Assembly (NCBI GenBank): GCA_963837655.1
Contig: CAWIOK010000001.1
Coordinates: 372,001 to 436,000, forward strand
Direction: 5' to 3'
DNA length: 64,000 nucleotides
DNA from: CAVVSD01 sp963837655
GTDB taxonomy: Bacteria > Actinomycetota > Thermoleophilia > Solirubrobacterales > Solirubrobacteraceae
Part shown: positions 34,330-44,393 of the stretch, piece after piece
How positions within the stretch are numbered: the first letter of the stretch is position 1
How the letters are laid out: each line of letters opens with the position of its first letter
The notes under the pieces: generated by a model
Seen by the model: only the letters and a program-made list of their open reading frames with translations
What the model was told of the DNA's origin: nothing
Database searches by the model: none
Program-made: the position numbers and the translations under genes

Positions 34330-34935
34330 ATGATCGAGATCCAGGGCCCAGCCACCGCACTCGCCGACGAGCCACTCGCGCTGCGCGCCCGCGGTGCGGG
34401 GCCCGACGCGGGGCTCGTCTGGCACGCGCGGATGCGCGACGACGGCGGCCTCGTGTGGCGCGCCCGCGCCGGGCGTCCGGAGGACCTGACCGCCGCATGG
34501 CGGGGCAAGGCCGCTCACGCCGCGCTCGCCTCGCTGCGGCCGCTGCGGATCGAGGTCCGCGCGGAGTCCGTCGACGGCCAGGCGGGATCGCGCACGCTGA
34601 CGCGCCTGCTCGTCGCCGAGGGGGTGCGCATCCGCCGCTGGCGCGATGGGCTGAGCGCCACGCTGCACCTCCCGCGCGGCGAGGCCTCCGCAACCGTGCT
34701 CGTCGACGGCGTGGCGGGGCCCACTCCGGCGTTGCTCGCGTCCCATGGCGTCGCCGTCCTCGCGCTCTCCGACGGCGACCTCGCGGAGGCGCGCGAGCGG
34801 CTGGGCGCGGTGCCCGGCGTTCAGGAGATCGAAGTCGTGGCGGCGGAGGACCTCCCGACGCCCGCGGGGCTCCCGGGCGGCGATGTCGTGGCGTGGGAGG
34901 CACTGATCACCCGGCTATCGTGGCCCGCGCCCTGA
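34330..34935 (+). CDS. Short protein resembling the N-terminal half of acyl-CoA thioesterase/BAAT enzymes
   Basis: A 201-residue protein (204 if GTG 34321 is used). The N-terminal 100 residues (IQGPATALADEPLALRARG, LVWHARMRDDGGLVWRA, then LRIEVRAESVDGQ) resemble the beta-sandwich domain of the acyl-CoA thioester hydrolase/BAAT family. The remainder begins like the hydrolase domain (SATVLVDGVAG, ALLASHGVAVLAL) but ends after another 70 residues without a nucleophile elbow. The family is normally about 400 residues, so this is either a natural short form without catalysis or a remnant. It lies 16 bases before sdhC. Confidence 0.55.
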   Translation: MIEIQGPATALADEPLALRARGAGPDAGLVWHARMRDDGGLVWRARAGRPEDLTAAWRGKAAHAALASLRPLRIEVRAESVDGQAGSRTLTRLLVAEGVRIRRWRDGLSATLHLPRGEASATVLVDGVAGPTPALLASHGVAVLALSDGDLAEARERLGAVPGVQEIEVVAAEDLPTPAGLPGGDVVAWEALITRLSWPAP

Positions 34936-34951
34936 TGTCCCGCATGTCGAC

Positions 34952-35640
34952 GTGACAACGACAGCCCGCTCCCGCGGCCTCTACTCGACGGACGTCGGCA
35001 AGAAGTACGTGATGGCGATCTCCGGGATCGTCCTCATGCTCTTCGTCCTCGGCCACATGGTCGGGAACCTCAAGATCTACCTCGGGGCGGACGCCCTCGA
35101 CACCTACTCGCACTGGCTGCGCACCGTCGGCGAGCCCGCCGTCCCGCGCGAGGTCCTGCTGTGGATCGTGCGCATCGTCCTGCTCGTCGCCGTCGTCGCG
35201 CACATCGACTCCGCCGCGCGCCTGGCCCGCGCGAGTCGCCGGGCCCGGCCCGTCGGCTACGAGGCGAGCCGCGAGTACGTGGCGGCGGGGTTCGCGAGCC
35301 GCACGATGCGCTGGACCGGGCCGATCATCGCGCTGTTCGTGGTCTTCCACCTGCTGGACCTGACGTGGGGCACCGCGAACCCCGGCTTCCATTCCGGGGA
35401 CCCGTACGCGAACGTCGTCGCGAGCTTCCAGCGGGTGCCCGTGGCGATCATCTACGTCGTCGCCAACCTCGCGCTCGCGATCCACCTGTACCACGGGTCC
35501 TGGAGCCTCTTCCAGACCATGGGCTGGAACTGGCCGCGCCACAACGAGTGGCGGCGGTACTTCGCGATCGGGTTCGCCGTGCTCATCGGCGTCGGGAACA
35601 TCTCGTTCCCCATCGCCGTCGTGACAGGGGTGGTGTCGTA

Positions 35641-35641
<1 letters not shown>
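34952..35641 (+). CDS. sdhC: Succinate dehydrogenase cytochrome b subunit
   Basis: A 229-residue membrane anchor with five predicted membrane helices and conserved histidines (GHMVGN, AHIDSA, FHLLDL, IHLYHGSW) suited to two b hemes. It is the single-subunit anchor type (Bacillus SdhC and mycobacterial Sdh1) and passes electrons to quinone. GTG at 34952 begins the operon sdhC-sdhA-sdhB-unknown-unknown. Its stop overlaps the sdhA GTG by one base (TAGTG). Confidence 0.92.
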
Positions 35642-37544
<1,903 letters not shown>

Positions 37545-37548
<4 letters not shown>

Positions 37549-38291
37549 GGCTCACGCTGCGCGTGTGGCGCCAGGCCGGCCCGGAGGCCGAGGGCTTCTT
37601 CGAGGAGCACCTGGTCGACGACGCGACGCCCGACATGTCGTTCCTGGAGATGCTGGATCTCCTGAACGAGAAGCTGACGCTCGAGGGCTCTGAGCCGATC
37701 GCCTTCGAGAGCGACTGCCGCGAGGGCATCTGCGGGACCTGTGGGCTGATGATCAACGGGCAGGCGCACGGGCCCCAGCGCGGCACGGCGACCTGTCAGC
37801 TGTACTGCCGCAAGTTCTCCGACGGCGACGTCATCACGATCGAGCCTTGGCGCTCGGCAGGGTTCCCGCTCATCAAGGACCTCGTCGTCGACCGCTCGAC
37901 GTTCGACCTCATCATCGCTGCCGGCGGCTACATCTCCGTTCCCACCGGCAGCGCGCCGGACGCCAACCTCGCGCTCGTCCCCAAGGAGGACGCCGACCTG
38001 GCGATGGACGCGGCGGCCTGCATCGGCTGCGGCGCGTGCGTCGCGTCGTGCCCGAACGGCGCGGGGCAGCTGTTCACGGCCGCGAAGCTGGCCCACCTCA
38101 ACCTGCTCCCCCAGGGCCAACCCGAGCGCGGGCGGCGCACGCTGCGCATGGTCGACGAGATGGAGCAGCACTTCGGCTCCTGCACGAACCACCGCGAATG
38201 CGAGGCGCAGTGCCCGAAGGTGATCTCGATCGACTTCATCGCCATGATGAACCGCGACTACCGCAAGGCACGTCGCAAGGAGAGATCGTGA
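37545..38291 (+). CDS. sdhB: Succinate dehydrogenase iron-sulfur subunit
   Basis: A 248-residue protein carrying three clusters: [2Fe-2S] in CREGICGTCG with a later cysteine, then CIGCGACVASCPN and CTNHRECEAQCPK for the other two. It connects SdhA flavin to the quinone site of SdhC. It starts in a GTGA overlap with sdhA, and its stop overlaps the following small gene, so the extra genes are co-translated with the complex. Confidence 0.96.
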
Positions 38292-38626
38292 ACCTGAAGC
38301 AGATCGACCGGCTCGTCGAGGCGGTGCCCGAGAGCATCGAGGAGAAGTCGCGCCGGCGGCTGGACGGCTACGCGGCGGTCGCGCGCCGTTGCGAGGAGCG
38401 CATCATGGCGCTGCGCGGCGAGCTGGAGCGCGCGCTGCGCGGCGCCGGCGACGTGGCCCACGAGGGCGGGGATCTCGCCGGGGCGTCCGACCTGGCGCTC
38501 TCGCTGCTGGTCGAGCTGGACTCGCTCGAGCGGGTGCAGCCGCGCATCGACGCATGGTTGCGCGTCTCCGTGGGCGCGCTCTCCGACGAGGTGCAGATGG
38601 GACCGGTGGGCGAGGGCCCGATCTGA
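38288..38626 (+). CDS. Small helical protein coupled to sdhB, function unknown
   Basis: A 112-residue charged, mostly helical protein (QIDRLVEAVPESIEEKSRRRLDGYAAVARRC-like start) with one cysteine and no membrane span. I recognise no family. GTG 38288 overlaps the sdhB stop by four bases and its own stop overlaps the next ATG, so ribosomes should pass straight from sdhB. A role in assembling or regulating succinate dehydrogenase is possible from context only. Confidence 0.75.
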   Translation: MNLKQIDRLVEAVPESIEEKSRRRLDGYAAVARRCEERIMALRGELERALRGAGDVAHEGGDLAGASDLALSLLVELDSLERVQPRIDAWLRVSVGALSDEVQMGPVGEGPI

Positions 38627-39336
38627 TGGTCACGGTCCTGCGGCTGCTGCTGCGGGGCGGGGATCCTCCGGCGATCGCGGCTGCGCTGCTGCAGGAGGCC
38701 GACCGCGCGGCGGCGCTCCCCGGGGCGCGGGCCCGGGTGCTCGAGCTGCAGCCGGGCGTCGCGGCGAGCACGCCGCACGCGTCGTACATGCGCGGCGTCC
38801 CGTTCGAGGCTGCGCTGGAGATCGCCGTCGACGAGGCGCCGCTCGCCGACGCTGTCGGCTGGGCCGACGGGCTGGCCGGCCGGCTCGGCGGGGTGATCGA
38901 CGCCGGCGAGTCCTACGCGCTCGCCGGCCGCGAGTACGTGTTCTCGCCCGGTGAGTTCGACACGGTGCTGTTCGTCGTCATCGGCCGCGACCTGGAGATG
39001 GGCTTCGAGGACCACCACCGCCACTGGCTCGACCGGCACGGCTGGCTCGTGAAGCCGGGCGCGGACGCGTCGGGGACGGGCTACCGGCAGTTCCACGCCG
39101 ACCCGAAGGCGAGCTCGCTCGCCGCGCGGCGCGCCGGGCTCGGGCGCCACGAGTACGAGGGGATCGCGGTCGCCTTCTACCCGGACCCGGACGTCTACCT
39201 GCGGGTGATGAGCAACGCCGAGCGCCTCGCCCCGATCCTCGAGGACGAGCAGCGGTTCATCGATCCCGAGACGTCCTCGCCGGGGCTCTACCGCGTCGTG
39301 GGGCGGCGGGGGGCTCAGGCGCCTGGCAGCGCCTGA
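38626..39336 (+). CDS. EthD-like dimeric alpha-beta-barrel protein
   Basis: A 236-residue protein. The C-terminal half (HHRHWLDRHGWLVKP, then GTGYRQFHADP and AFYPDPDVYLRVMSN) resembles EthD domains of the dimeric alpha/beta barrel fold, where the histidines line a small-molecule pocket. The N-terminal half may be a second, diverged copy. It is the last gene of the sdh operon (TGATG with the preceding gene). An EthD-like partner for a respiratory complex is unusual, and the function is unknown. Confidence 0.65.
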   Translation: MVTVLRLLLRGGDPPAIAAALLQEADRAAALPGARARVLELQPGVAASTPHASYMRGVPFEAALEIAVDEAPLADAVGWADGLAGRLGGVIDAGESYALAGREYVFSPGEFDTVLFVVIGRDLEMGFEDHHRHWLDRHGWLVKPGADASGTGYRQFHADPKASSLAARRAGLGRHEYEGIAVAFYPDPDVYLRVMSNAERLAPILEDEQRFIDPETSSPGLYRVVGRRGAQAPGSA

Positions 39337-39458
39337 GCCCCGCGCCGACGACAGGGGGCTCAGAAGCGGAGGCTGGACTGCTCGGTTCGGGCGGATGGAG
39401 GGAAGCGGCGGCGCCGCCGTACGTGGAATCCGAGCGCCCAGGCGCCACATCGCGATCC

Positions 39459-39497
39459 GTGGTCACTAACCCGCGTATATCGCGGGTTGCTGACCAC
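39459..39497. repeat. 39-bp near-perfect palindrome in an intergenic gap
   Basis: GTGGTCA-N2-AACCCGCG-TATAT-CGCGGGTT-N2-TGACCAC: 15 of 17 arm pairs match around a TATAT loop. It lies between converging genes, so it may act as a two-way terminator, or be one copy of a dispersed REP-like element. The rest of the 39337-39591 gap holds only this and the hairpin at 39564. Confidence 0.6.
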
Positions 39498-39563
39498 AAC
39501 CAGATGGTTGACGCCCGACGAGCGCCCCGCCCCGCTCCCGTCCGCCCTCGATGAGTAGTCCGA

Positions 39564-39587
39564 GCGACGCCCCGCACGGGGCGTCGC
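39564..39587. terminator. Strong GC hairpin before the old yellow enzyme stop
   Basis: GCGACGCCCC-GCAC-GGGGCGTCGC is a perfect 10-bp stem with a 4-base loop, four bases beyond the old yellow enzyme's stop. It is probably a terminator for one or both converging genes. There is no T tract. Confidence 0.55.
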
Positions 39588-39591
39588 GCCC

Positions 39592-40680
39592 TCACGCCGC
39601 CGCCGCGTCCAGCGCCGGGTAGTCCGTGTACCCCTCCGCCCCGCCACCGTAGAACGTGTCGCGGTTGGGCTCGTTGAGCGGCGCGCCCTGCTGCAGCCGT
39701 CGCGGCAGGTCCGGGTTCGCCAGGAAGCGGCGGCCGTAGGCGACGAGGTCGAAGCTGCGGTCGGCGATCCTCTCGTCGGCGCCGGAGACGTCGAACTCCT
39801 CGGTGAAGCCGGCGTTCGCCATCAGTGTCCCGGGATACAGCCGCCGGGCCTGCTCGAGCGACGAGTAGCCCGTGAACGGCTCCGTCTCCATGACGTGGAC
39901 GTACATGAGGTCGCGCGGGGCGATCGCGCGCAGGAGCGCGTCGTACGTCGCCTCGGGGTCGGCCTCCTCGATGCCGTTGAACTCGTGGCCGGGCGAGAGG
40001 CGGATCGCGACGCGGCGCTCCCCGATCGCGTCGGAGACCGCGTCGACCGTCTCCATGACGAACCGGATGCGGCCCGCGACGTCGGTGCCGTAGCCGTCCG
40101 TGCGGAGGTTCGTGTTGGAGCTCAGGAACTGGTGCAGCAGGTAGCCGTTGGCCGCGTGCAGCTCGACGCCGTCCGCGCCCGCCGCGATCGCGCGGCGCGC
40201 CGCCTGGACGTAGGTCTCGCGCACGTCGGCCAGCTCGTCGGCCGCGATCTCGCGGGGGGTGACGTAGGCGAGGTCGCCCGCGGGGGTGATCACCGTGCCG
40301 TCGTGGCGGATCGCCGACGGCGCGATCGGCGTCACGCCGCCCGTGAACACGGGATGCGCGACGCGCCCGCAGTGCATGAGCTGGATCACGAGCTTGGCGT
40401 CGCCGGCGGCGTGGACCGCGTCGGCGACCTGCGCCCACCCCGCCTGCTGCGCGTCGTCGTGCAGCCCGGCGATGTCCAGGTAGCCCTGGCCGACCGGGTC
40501 GGGGTGCGTGCCCTCGGTGATGAGGATCGCTGCGCTCGCGCGCTGGGCGTAGTAGGTGGCGTTGAGCTGGCCGGGGATCGTCGCGCGAGCCCGGTTGCGG
40601 GTGAGCGGCGCCATCGCGATGCGGTGCGGGAGGCGCAGTCCGTCGCGCTCGTACGGCTCGAAGAGATGCGGGAGCGACAT
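39592..40680 (-). CDS. Old yellow enzyme-family alkene reductase
   Basis: A 362-residue FMN enzyme of the NemA/OYE family that reduces activated C=C bonds, nitro groups or nitrate esters with NAD(P)H. It has the N-terminal LPHRIAMAPLTRNRA, substrate-binding GVELHAANGYLLHQFLS, and the C-terminal FMN-phosphate site DLVAYGRRFLANPDLPRR. The first 30 residues match the family, supporting the ATG at 40680. It diverges from the MFS transporter gene across a short region with a TTGCGCAA palindrome. Confidence 0.94.
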   Translation of the reverse strand: MSLPHLFEPYERDGLRLPHRIAMAPLTRNRARATIPGQLNATYYAQRASAAILITEGTHPDPVGQGYLDIAGLHDDAQQAGWAQVADAVHAAGDAKLVIQLMHCGRVAHPVFTGGVTPIAPSAIRHDGTVITPAGDLAYVTPREIAADELADVRETYVQAARRAIAAGADGVELHAANGYLLHQFLSSNTNLRTDGYGTDVAGRIRFVMETVDAVSDAIGERRVAIRLSPGHEFNGIEEADPEATYDALLRAIAPRDLMYVHVMETEPFTGYSSLEQARRLYPGTLMANAGFTEEFDVSGADERIADRSFDLVAYGRRFLANPDLPRRLQQGAPLNEPNRDTFYGGGAEGYTDYPALDAAAA

Positions 40681-40700
40681 GACACCGAATCTAGCGGGCC

Positions 40701-40739
40701 GTTGCGCAAGCAACCATCCGGTCGCGCGGCGCATAGACT
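40701..40739. promoter_or_regulatory. Divergent promoter region with GTTGC-GCAA-GCAAC palindrome
   Basis: GTTGC-GCAA-GCAAC at 40701-40714 contains the perfect octamer TTGCGCAA between the old yellow enzyme and MFS genes. TAGACT at 40734-40739 ends eight bases before the GTG at 40748, a leaderless-type -10 element. Confidence 0.45.
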
Positions 40740-40747
40740 CCGCCGCC

Positions 40748-41953
40748 GTGCGCGAGGCCGTCATGCCACAGCGGCGGCTCATCGTGCTGCTGGGAGCCGT
40801 CGTCGCGATCGGCCCGCTGTCGATCGACACGTACCTCCCCGCGTTCCCGTCGATGTCGCGCGACCTCGACGCGAGCGCGTCCTCGATCCAGCTCACCCTC
40901 ACCGCGTGCCTCGCCGGGCTCGCGCTCGGCCAGCTGTTCGCGGGCTCGCTCAGCGACCGGCTCGGGCGCCGGCGGCCGATCCTCGTCGGGCTGTCGGCCT
41001 ACGTCGTCGCGTCGCTGGCCTGCGCCGCCGCGCCGGACGTCGCGACGCTCACCGGGCTGCGGTTCGTGCAGGGGTTCGCGGGCGCCGCGGGGATGGTGAT
41101 CGCCCAGGCGGTCGTGCGCGACCTGCACTCCGGCGCGGCCGCGGTGCGGCTGTTCTCGTCGCTCATGCTGGTCATCGGCGTGGCGCCGATCCTCGCGCCC
41201 GTCCTTGGTGGGCAGCTGCTCGCGCTCACCTCGTGGCGCGGGATCTTCGTGGCGCTGGCGGTCATCGCGGCGATCGTGTGCCTTGCCGTGCTGCTCGGCC
41301 TGCGCGAGACGCTGCCGCCCGAGCAACGCGATCGCCGGGGCCTGCGCTCGACGCTGCGGACGCTGCGGAGCCTCCTGGGGCGGCGCGACTTCATGGGCTA
41401 CGCGATCGCCTCCAGCCTGTCGTTCGCGACCGTGTTCGCGTACGTCTCGGGCTCGTCGTTCGTGCTGCAGGACATCTACGGGCTGTCGCCCCAGCTCTAC
41501 AGCGTCGTGTTCGGCTTCAACGGCATCGGGCTCATCATCGCGAGCCAGGTGAACGCGCGACTCGTGGGCCGGATCGAGTCCGTCGTGCTCCTGCGGCGCG
41601 CGATGCTCTCGACCGCGACGGCGGCCCTGGTGCTGCTGGCCGTCATCCTGAGCGACAGCCTGGGAGCATGGGCCGTGATGGTGCCCCTGTTCGTGATCGT
41701 GTCGTCGTTCGCCTTCGCGCTGCCCAACGCGACGGCGCTGGCGCTCGCCGACCACCCGGACGTCGCCGGCGCGGCGTCCGCGCTGCTCGGCGTCATCCAG
41801 TTCACCTCCGGCGCCGCCGTCGCACCGCTCGTCGGCATCGCGGGGACGGGCACCGCCGTGCCAATGGGGATCGTGATGTCCCTGCTGGGGATCGCGGGCG
41901 TGGTGTCGACCCGGGTCCTCCTCCCGGCCCGGCCTGCCATGAGCGCGGCGTGA
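40748..41953 (+). CDS. MFS multidrug transporter of the Bcr/CflA type
   Basis: A 401-residue transporter with 12 predicted membrane helices. The first-helix motif GPLSIDTYLPAFPSM and the loop FAGSLSDRLGRRRPIL, plus the helix 4-5 region RFVQGFAGAAGMVIAQAVVRD, are typical of Bcr/CflA proton-driven drug efflux. GTG 40748 is chosen for its match to a leaderless promoter; ATG 40763 is a shorter option. Its stop overlaps the next gene (GTGA), tying an exporter to a nucleoside-salvage operon. Confidence 0.9.
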   Translation: MREAVMPQRRLIVLLGAVVAIGPLSIDTYLPAFPSMSRDLDASASSIQLTLTACLAGLALGQLFAGSLSDRLGRRRPILVGLSAYVVASLACAAAPDVATLTGLRFVQGFAGAAGMVIAQAVVRDLHSGAAAVRLFSSLMLVIGVAPILAPVLGGQLLALTSWRGIFVALAVIAAIVCLAVLLGLRETLPPEQRDRRGLRSTLRTLRSLLGRRDFMGYAIASSLSFATVFAYVSGSSFVLQDIYGLSPQLYSVVFGFNGIGLIIASQVNARLVGRIESVVLLRRAMLSTATAALVLLAVILSDSLGAWAVMVPLFVIVSSFAFALPNATALALADHPDVAGAASALLGVIQFTSGAAVAPLVGIAGTGTAVPMGIVMSLLGIAGVVSTRVLLPARPAMSAA

Positions 41954-42573
41954 CCCTCCTCACGATCGCAGCGACCTACGGCGCGGGGGGCAGCAGGATC
42001 GCCCCGGCTGTCGCCGAGCGCCTGGGCGTGCCGCTGCTGGATCGCGCGCGCCCGGTCCTGGCCGAGGATCTCGACGAGCTGCTCGTCGCCCAGGAGGCCG
42101 CCGAGTCCGGCGGGACGACGCGCCTGTCGACCGCCGCGGCGCTGGGGCTGTGCTGGGGCACGCCAGCGGGTATCACCTTCGACGCCTTGCTGCCCGACGA
42201 CGACGAGAAGCGCGCGACCGAGCAGGCCGTCCTGGCCCGGGCGGAGAGCGGCGCGGGCGTCATCCTCGGCCGCGCCGCGACGGTCCTGCTGCGCGACGAC
42301 CCACGCGTGCTGCACGTCCGTCTCGACGGCCCCGTCGAGCGCCGGCTGCGACGTGCGGCCGAGCTGGAGGGCATCAGCGACGACGAGGCGCGGCGGCGGC
42401 TGGAGCTCACCGACCGCGCCCGCTACGCCTACGTCGACACCCTGTACGGCGTCGACCCGGGCGCACCCGGCCTCTACGGCCTGATCGTCGACGCGACCGC
42501 GATGTCGCTGGACGACTGCGCCGAGCTCGTCGCACACGCCGCGCAGGCGTGGGGGGAGCACCGGCGCGCGTGA
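41950..42573 (+). CDS. Cytidylate kinase-like family protein
   Basis: A 207-residue P-loop kinase-like protein: LLTIAATYGAGGSRIAPAVAERLGVPLLDR at the N-terminus, as in the cytidylate-kinase-like family, and GVILGRAATVLLRDDPRVLHVRLDGP later. The glycine-rich loop is AGGS rather than the classical GKGT/S, so catalytic ability is uncertain. It is coupled by GTGA overlaps to the MFS gene before it and the nucleoside hydrolase after it, which supports a nucleotide-related role. Confidence 0.85.
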   Translation: MTLLTIAATYGAGGSRIAPAVAERLGVPLLDRARPVLAEDLDELLVAQEAAESGGTTRLSTAAALGLCWGTPAGITFDALLPDDDEKRATEQAVLARAESGAGVILGRAATVLLRDDPRVLHVRLDGPVERRLRRAAELEGISDDEARRRLELTDRARYAYVDTLYGVDPGAPGLYGLIVDATAMSLDDCAELVAHAAQAWGEHRRA

Positions 42574-43511
42574 CGGTCCCACTCATCCTCGACTGCGACC
42601 CCGGCCACGACGACGCGTTCGCGATCCTCCTCGCCGCCGGGAGCCCGCTCGCCGATCTCCGGGCGATCACCACCGTCGGCGGCAACAGCACGCTCGAGGC
42701 GGTCACCCAGAACGCGCTCAAGGTCTGCACGCTGGCCGGCATTCGCGACGTGCCCGTCGCCGCGGGCGCCGCCGGGCCGCTGCGCGGCGAGCTGCAGACC
42801 GCAGCCGACGTGCACGGCGAGAGTGGTCTCGACGGACCCGACCTGCCCGACCCCGACATGGAGCTCGATCCACGCCCCGCGGTCGAGCTCATGATCGACG
42901 TCCTGCGCGAGGCCGACGAGCCGCTGACGCTCGTCCCGACCGGGCCGCTGACGAACATCGCGCTGCTGCTGGAGTCCGCTCCCGATCTCCGCGAGAGGAT
43001 CAGCGGCATCGTCTGGATGGGCGGTTCCCGCGGCCGCGGGAACCGTACGCCGTACGCGGAGTTCAACGCGTGGGTCGACCCCGAGGCGGCCGAGATCGTC
43101 GTGGCCAGCGGGGTGCCGTTCACGCTCGTCGGGCTTCAGCTGACGCACCACGCGCTGGCGACGCCGGAGGTCGTGGAGCGCATCCGGGGCGTCGGGGGTG
43201 CGATCGCCGGGGTGGCTGCCGACTGGCTGGGCTACTTCAGCTCCACCTACCGCGAGATCTGGGGCTTCGATGCGCCGCTGCACGACCCATGCGCGCTCGC
43301 GGTTGCGCTCGATCCGACGCTCGCGACGTTCGAGGACGCGTTCCTCGCGATCGAGACCCAGGGCCGCTGGACGCGCGGCGCGACGGTCGTGGACCCGTTC
43401 GGGCGCCTCGGCCACGCGCCGAACGCGCGCATCGCGCTCGAGATCGACGTCGAGCGCTTCTGGGCCATGCTCGTCGCCGCCATCGGCGCGGTCGGCGCGC
43501 CCGCCCGATGA
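42570..43511 (+). CDS. Inosine/uridine-preferring nucleoside hydrolase
   Basis: A 313-residue nucleoside hydrolase that splits ribonucleosides into base and ribose. The calcium-binding N-terminal motif is DCDPGHDDAFAILLA. Further conserved parts are PTGPLTNIALLL, VWMGGS, FNAWVDPEAA and the C-terminal LHDPCALA with the catalytic-site histidine. The next gene encodes a ribokinase that could phosphorylate the ribose released, a logical pathway step. Both junctions are 4-base overlaps. Confidence 0.94.
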   Translation: MTVPLILDCDPGHDDAFAILLAAGSPLADLRAITTVGGNSTLEAVTQNALKVCTLAGIRDVPVAAGAAGPLRGELQTAADVHGESGLDGPDLPDPDMELDPRPAVELMIDVLREADEPLTLVPTGPLTNIALLLESAPDLRERISGIVWMGGSRGRGNRTPYAEFNAWVDPEAAEIVVASGVPFTLVGLQLTHHALATPEVVERIRGVGGAIAGVAADWLGYFSSTYREIWGFDAPLHDPCALAVALDPTLATFEDAFLAIETQGRWTRGATVVDPFGRLGHAPNARIALEIDVERFWAMLVAAIGAVGAPAR

Positions 43512-44386
43512 TCGGGACGATCGCCGTCGTCGGATCGGTCAACCTCGACATCGTCATCGGCGTCGAGCGCCATCCGATGCCGGGCGAGACGGTCCTGGGT
43601 GGAGACCGGACCGACCTGCCGGGCGGGAAGGGTGCCAACCAGGCGGTCGCGAGCGCGCGCCTGGGCCGCGAGGTGGCGATCGTCGGCCGGGTGGGCGCCG
43701 ACGCCGCCGGCGGCGGGCTGCGGGATGGGCTGCTGGCGGAGGGCGTCGACATCGCGTACCTCCGCGAGGACCCGGACGCGTCGTCGGGCGTGGCGCTCAT
43801 CGCCGTCGCCCCGGACGGCGAGAACACGATCATCGTCAGCCCGGGTGCGAACGGCCGCGTCGGCCCGGACGACGTCGACGCGGCCGCCGGGCTCCTGGCG
43901 GACGCAGCGGTGACGCTCGTGCAGCTCGAGATCCCCGGAGACGCGGTGCGTGCAGCAGTACGTGCAGCCGGCGGGACGCTCGTGCTCAACCCCGCGCCGG
44001 CGCGGCCGCTGGACGCGGACGTCCTCGCGGAGGTCGACGTGCTCGTGCCCAACCGCGGGGAGCTGGAGCTCCTCGGCGGCCCAGGTGACCCGGCGACGGT
44101 CGCGCGGTCGCTCTCCGGGCCACGGGCGGTCGTCGTCACGCTCGGCGCGGACGGCGTGCTCGTCGTCGAGGGCGATCGTGCCGAGCACGTCCCGGCCCTT
44201 GCGGTGGAGGTCGTCGACACGACCGGCGCCGGCGACACCTTCTGCGGTGCGCTGGCCGACGCCCTGGCCCGCGACGCGACGCTCGTCGAGGCCGCTCGCT
44301 GGGGCGTCGCCGCGGCGGCCCTGAGCGTCACGCGAACCGGTGCGCAGGACGGGATGCCGACGGCGGAGGCAGTACGGCAACTATAG
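43508..44386 (+). CDS. rbsK: Ribokinase (PfkB family)
   Basis: A 292-residue PfkB-family sugar kinase: VVGSVNLDIVIGVERHPMPGETV and GGKGANQAVASARLG at the N-terminus bind the sugar, and VVDTTGAGDTFCGALADAL holds the catalytic aspartate. It most resembles ribokinase and would make ribose 5-phosphate from the product of the nucleoside hydrolase. ATG 43508 overlaps the upstream stop. Its own last codons lie within the palindrome that starts the next gene. Confidence 0.92.
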   Translation: MIGTIAVVGSVNLDIVIGVERHPMPGETVLGGDRTDLPGGKGANQAVASARLGREVAIVGRVGADAAGGGLRDGLLAEGVDIAYLREDPDASSGVALIAVAPDGENTIIVSPGANGRVGPDDVDAAAGLLADAAVTLVQLEIPGDAVRAAVRAAGGTLVLNPAPARPLDADVLAEVDVLVPNRGELELLGGPGDPATVARSLSGPRAVVVTLGADGVLVVEGDRAEHVPALAVEVVDTTGAGDTFCGALADALARDATLVEAARWGVAAAALSVTRTGAQDGMPTAEAVRQL

Positions 44387-44392
44387 TTGCCG
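44375..44392. promoter_or_regulatory. Perfect 18-bp palindrome over the XRE gene promoter
   Basis: CGGCAACTATAGTTGCCG is fully symmetrical, includes a TATAGT -10 element (44382-44387) and the ribokinase stop codon, and ends one base before the GTG at 44394. This is a strong candidate autoregulatory operator with a leaderless start. Confidence 0.7.
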
Positions 44393-44393
44393 C

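Noticed and set aside
39337..39591. tRNA, small RNA gene or insertion-sequence end in the intergenic gap
   Set aside because: No cloverleaf, no transposase remnants and no flanking direct repeats; the two hairpins account for the structure seen.
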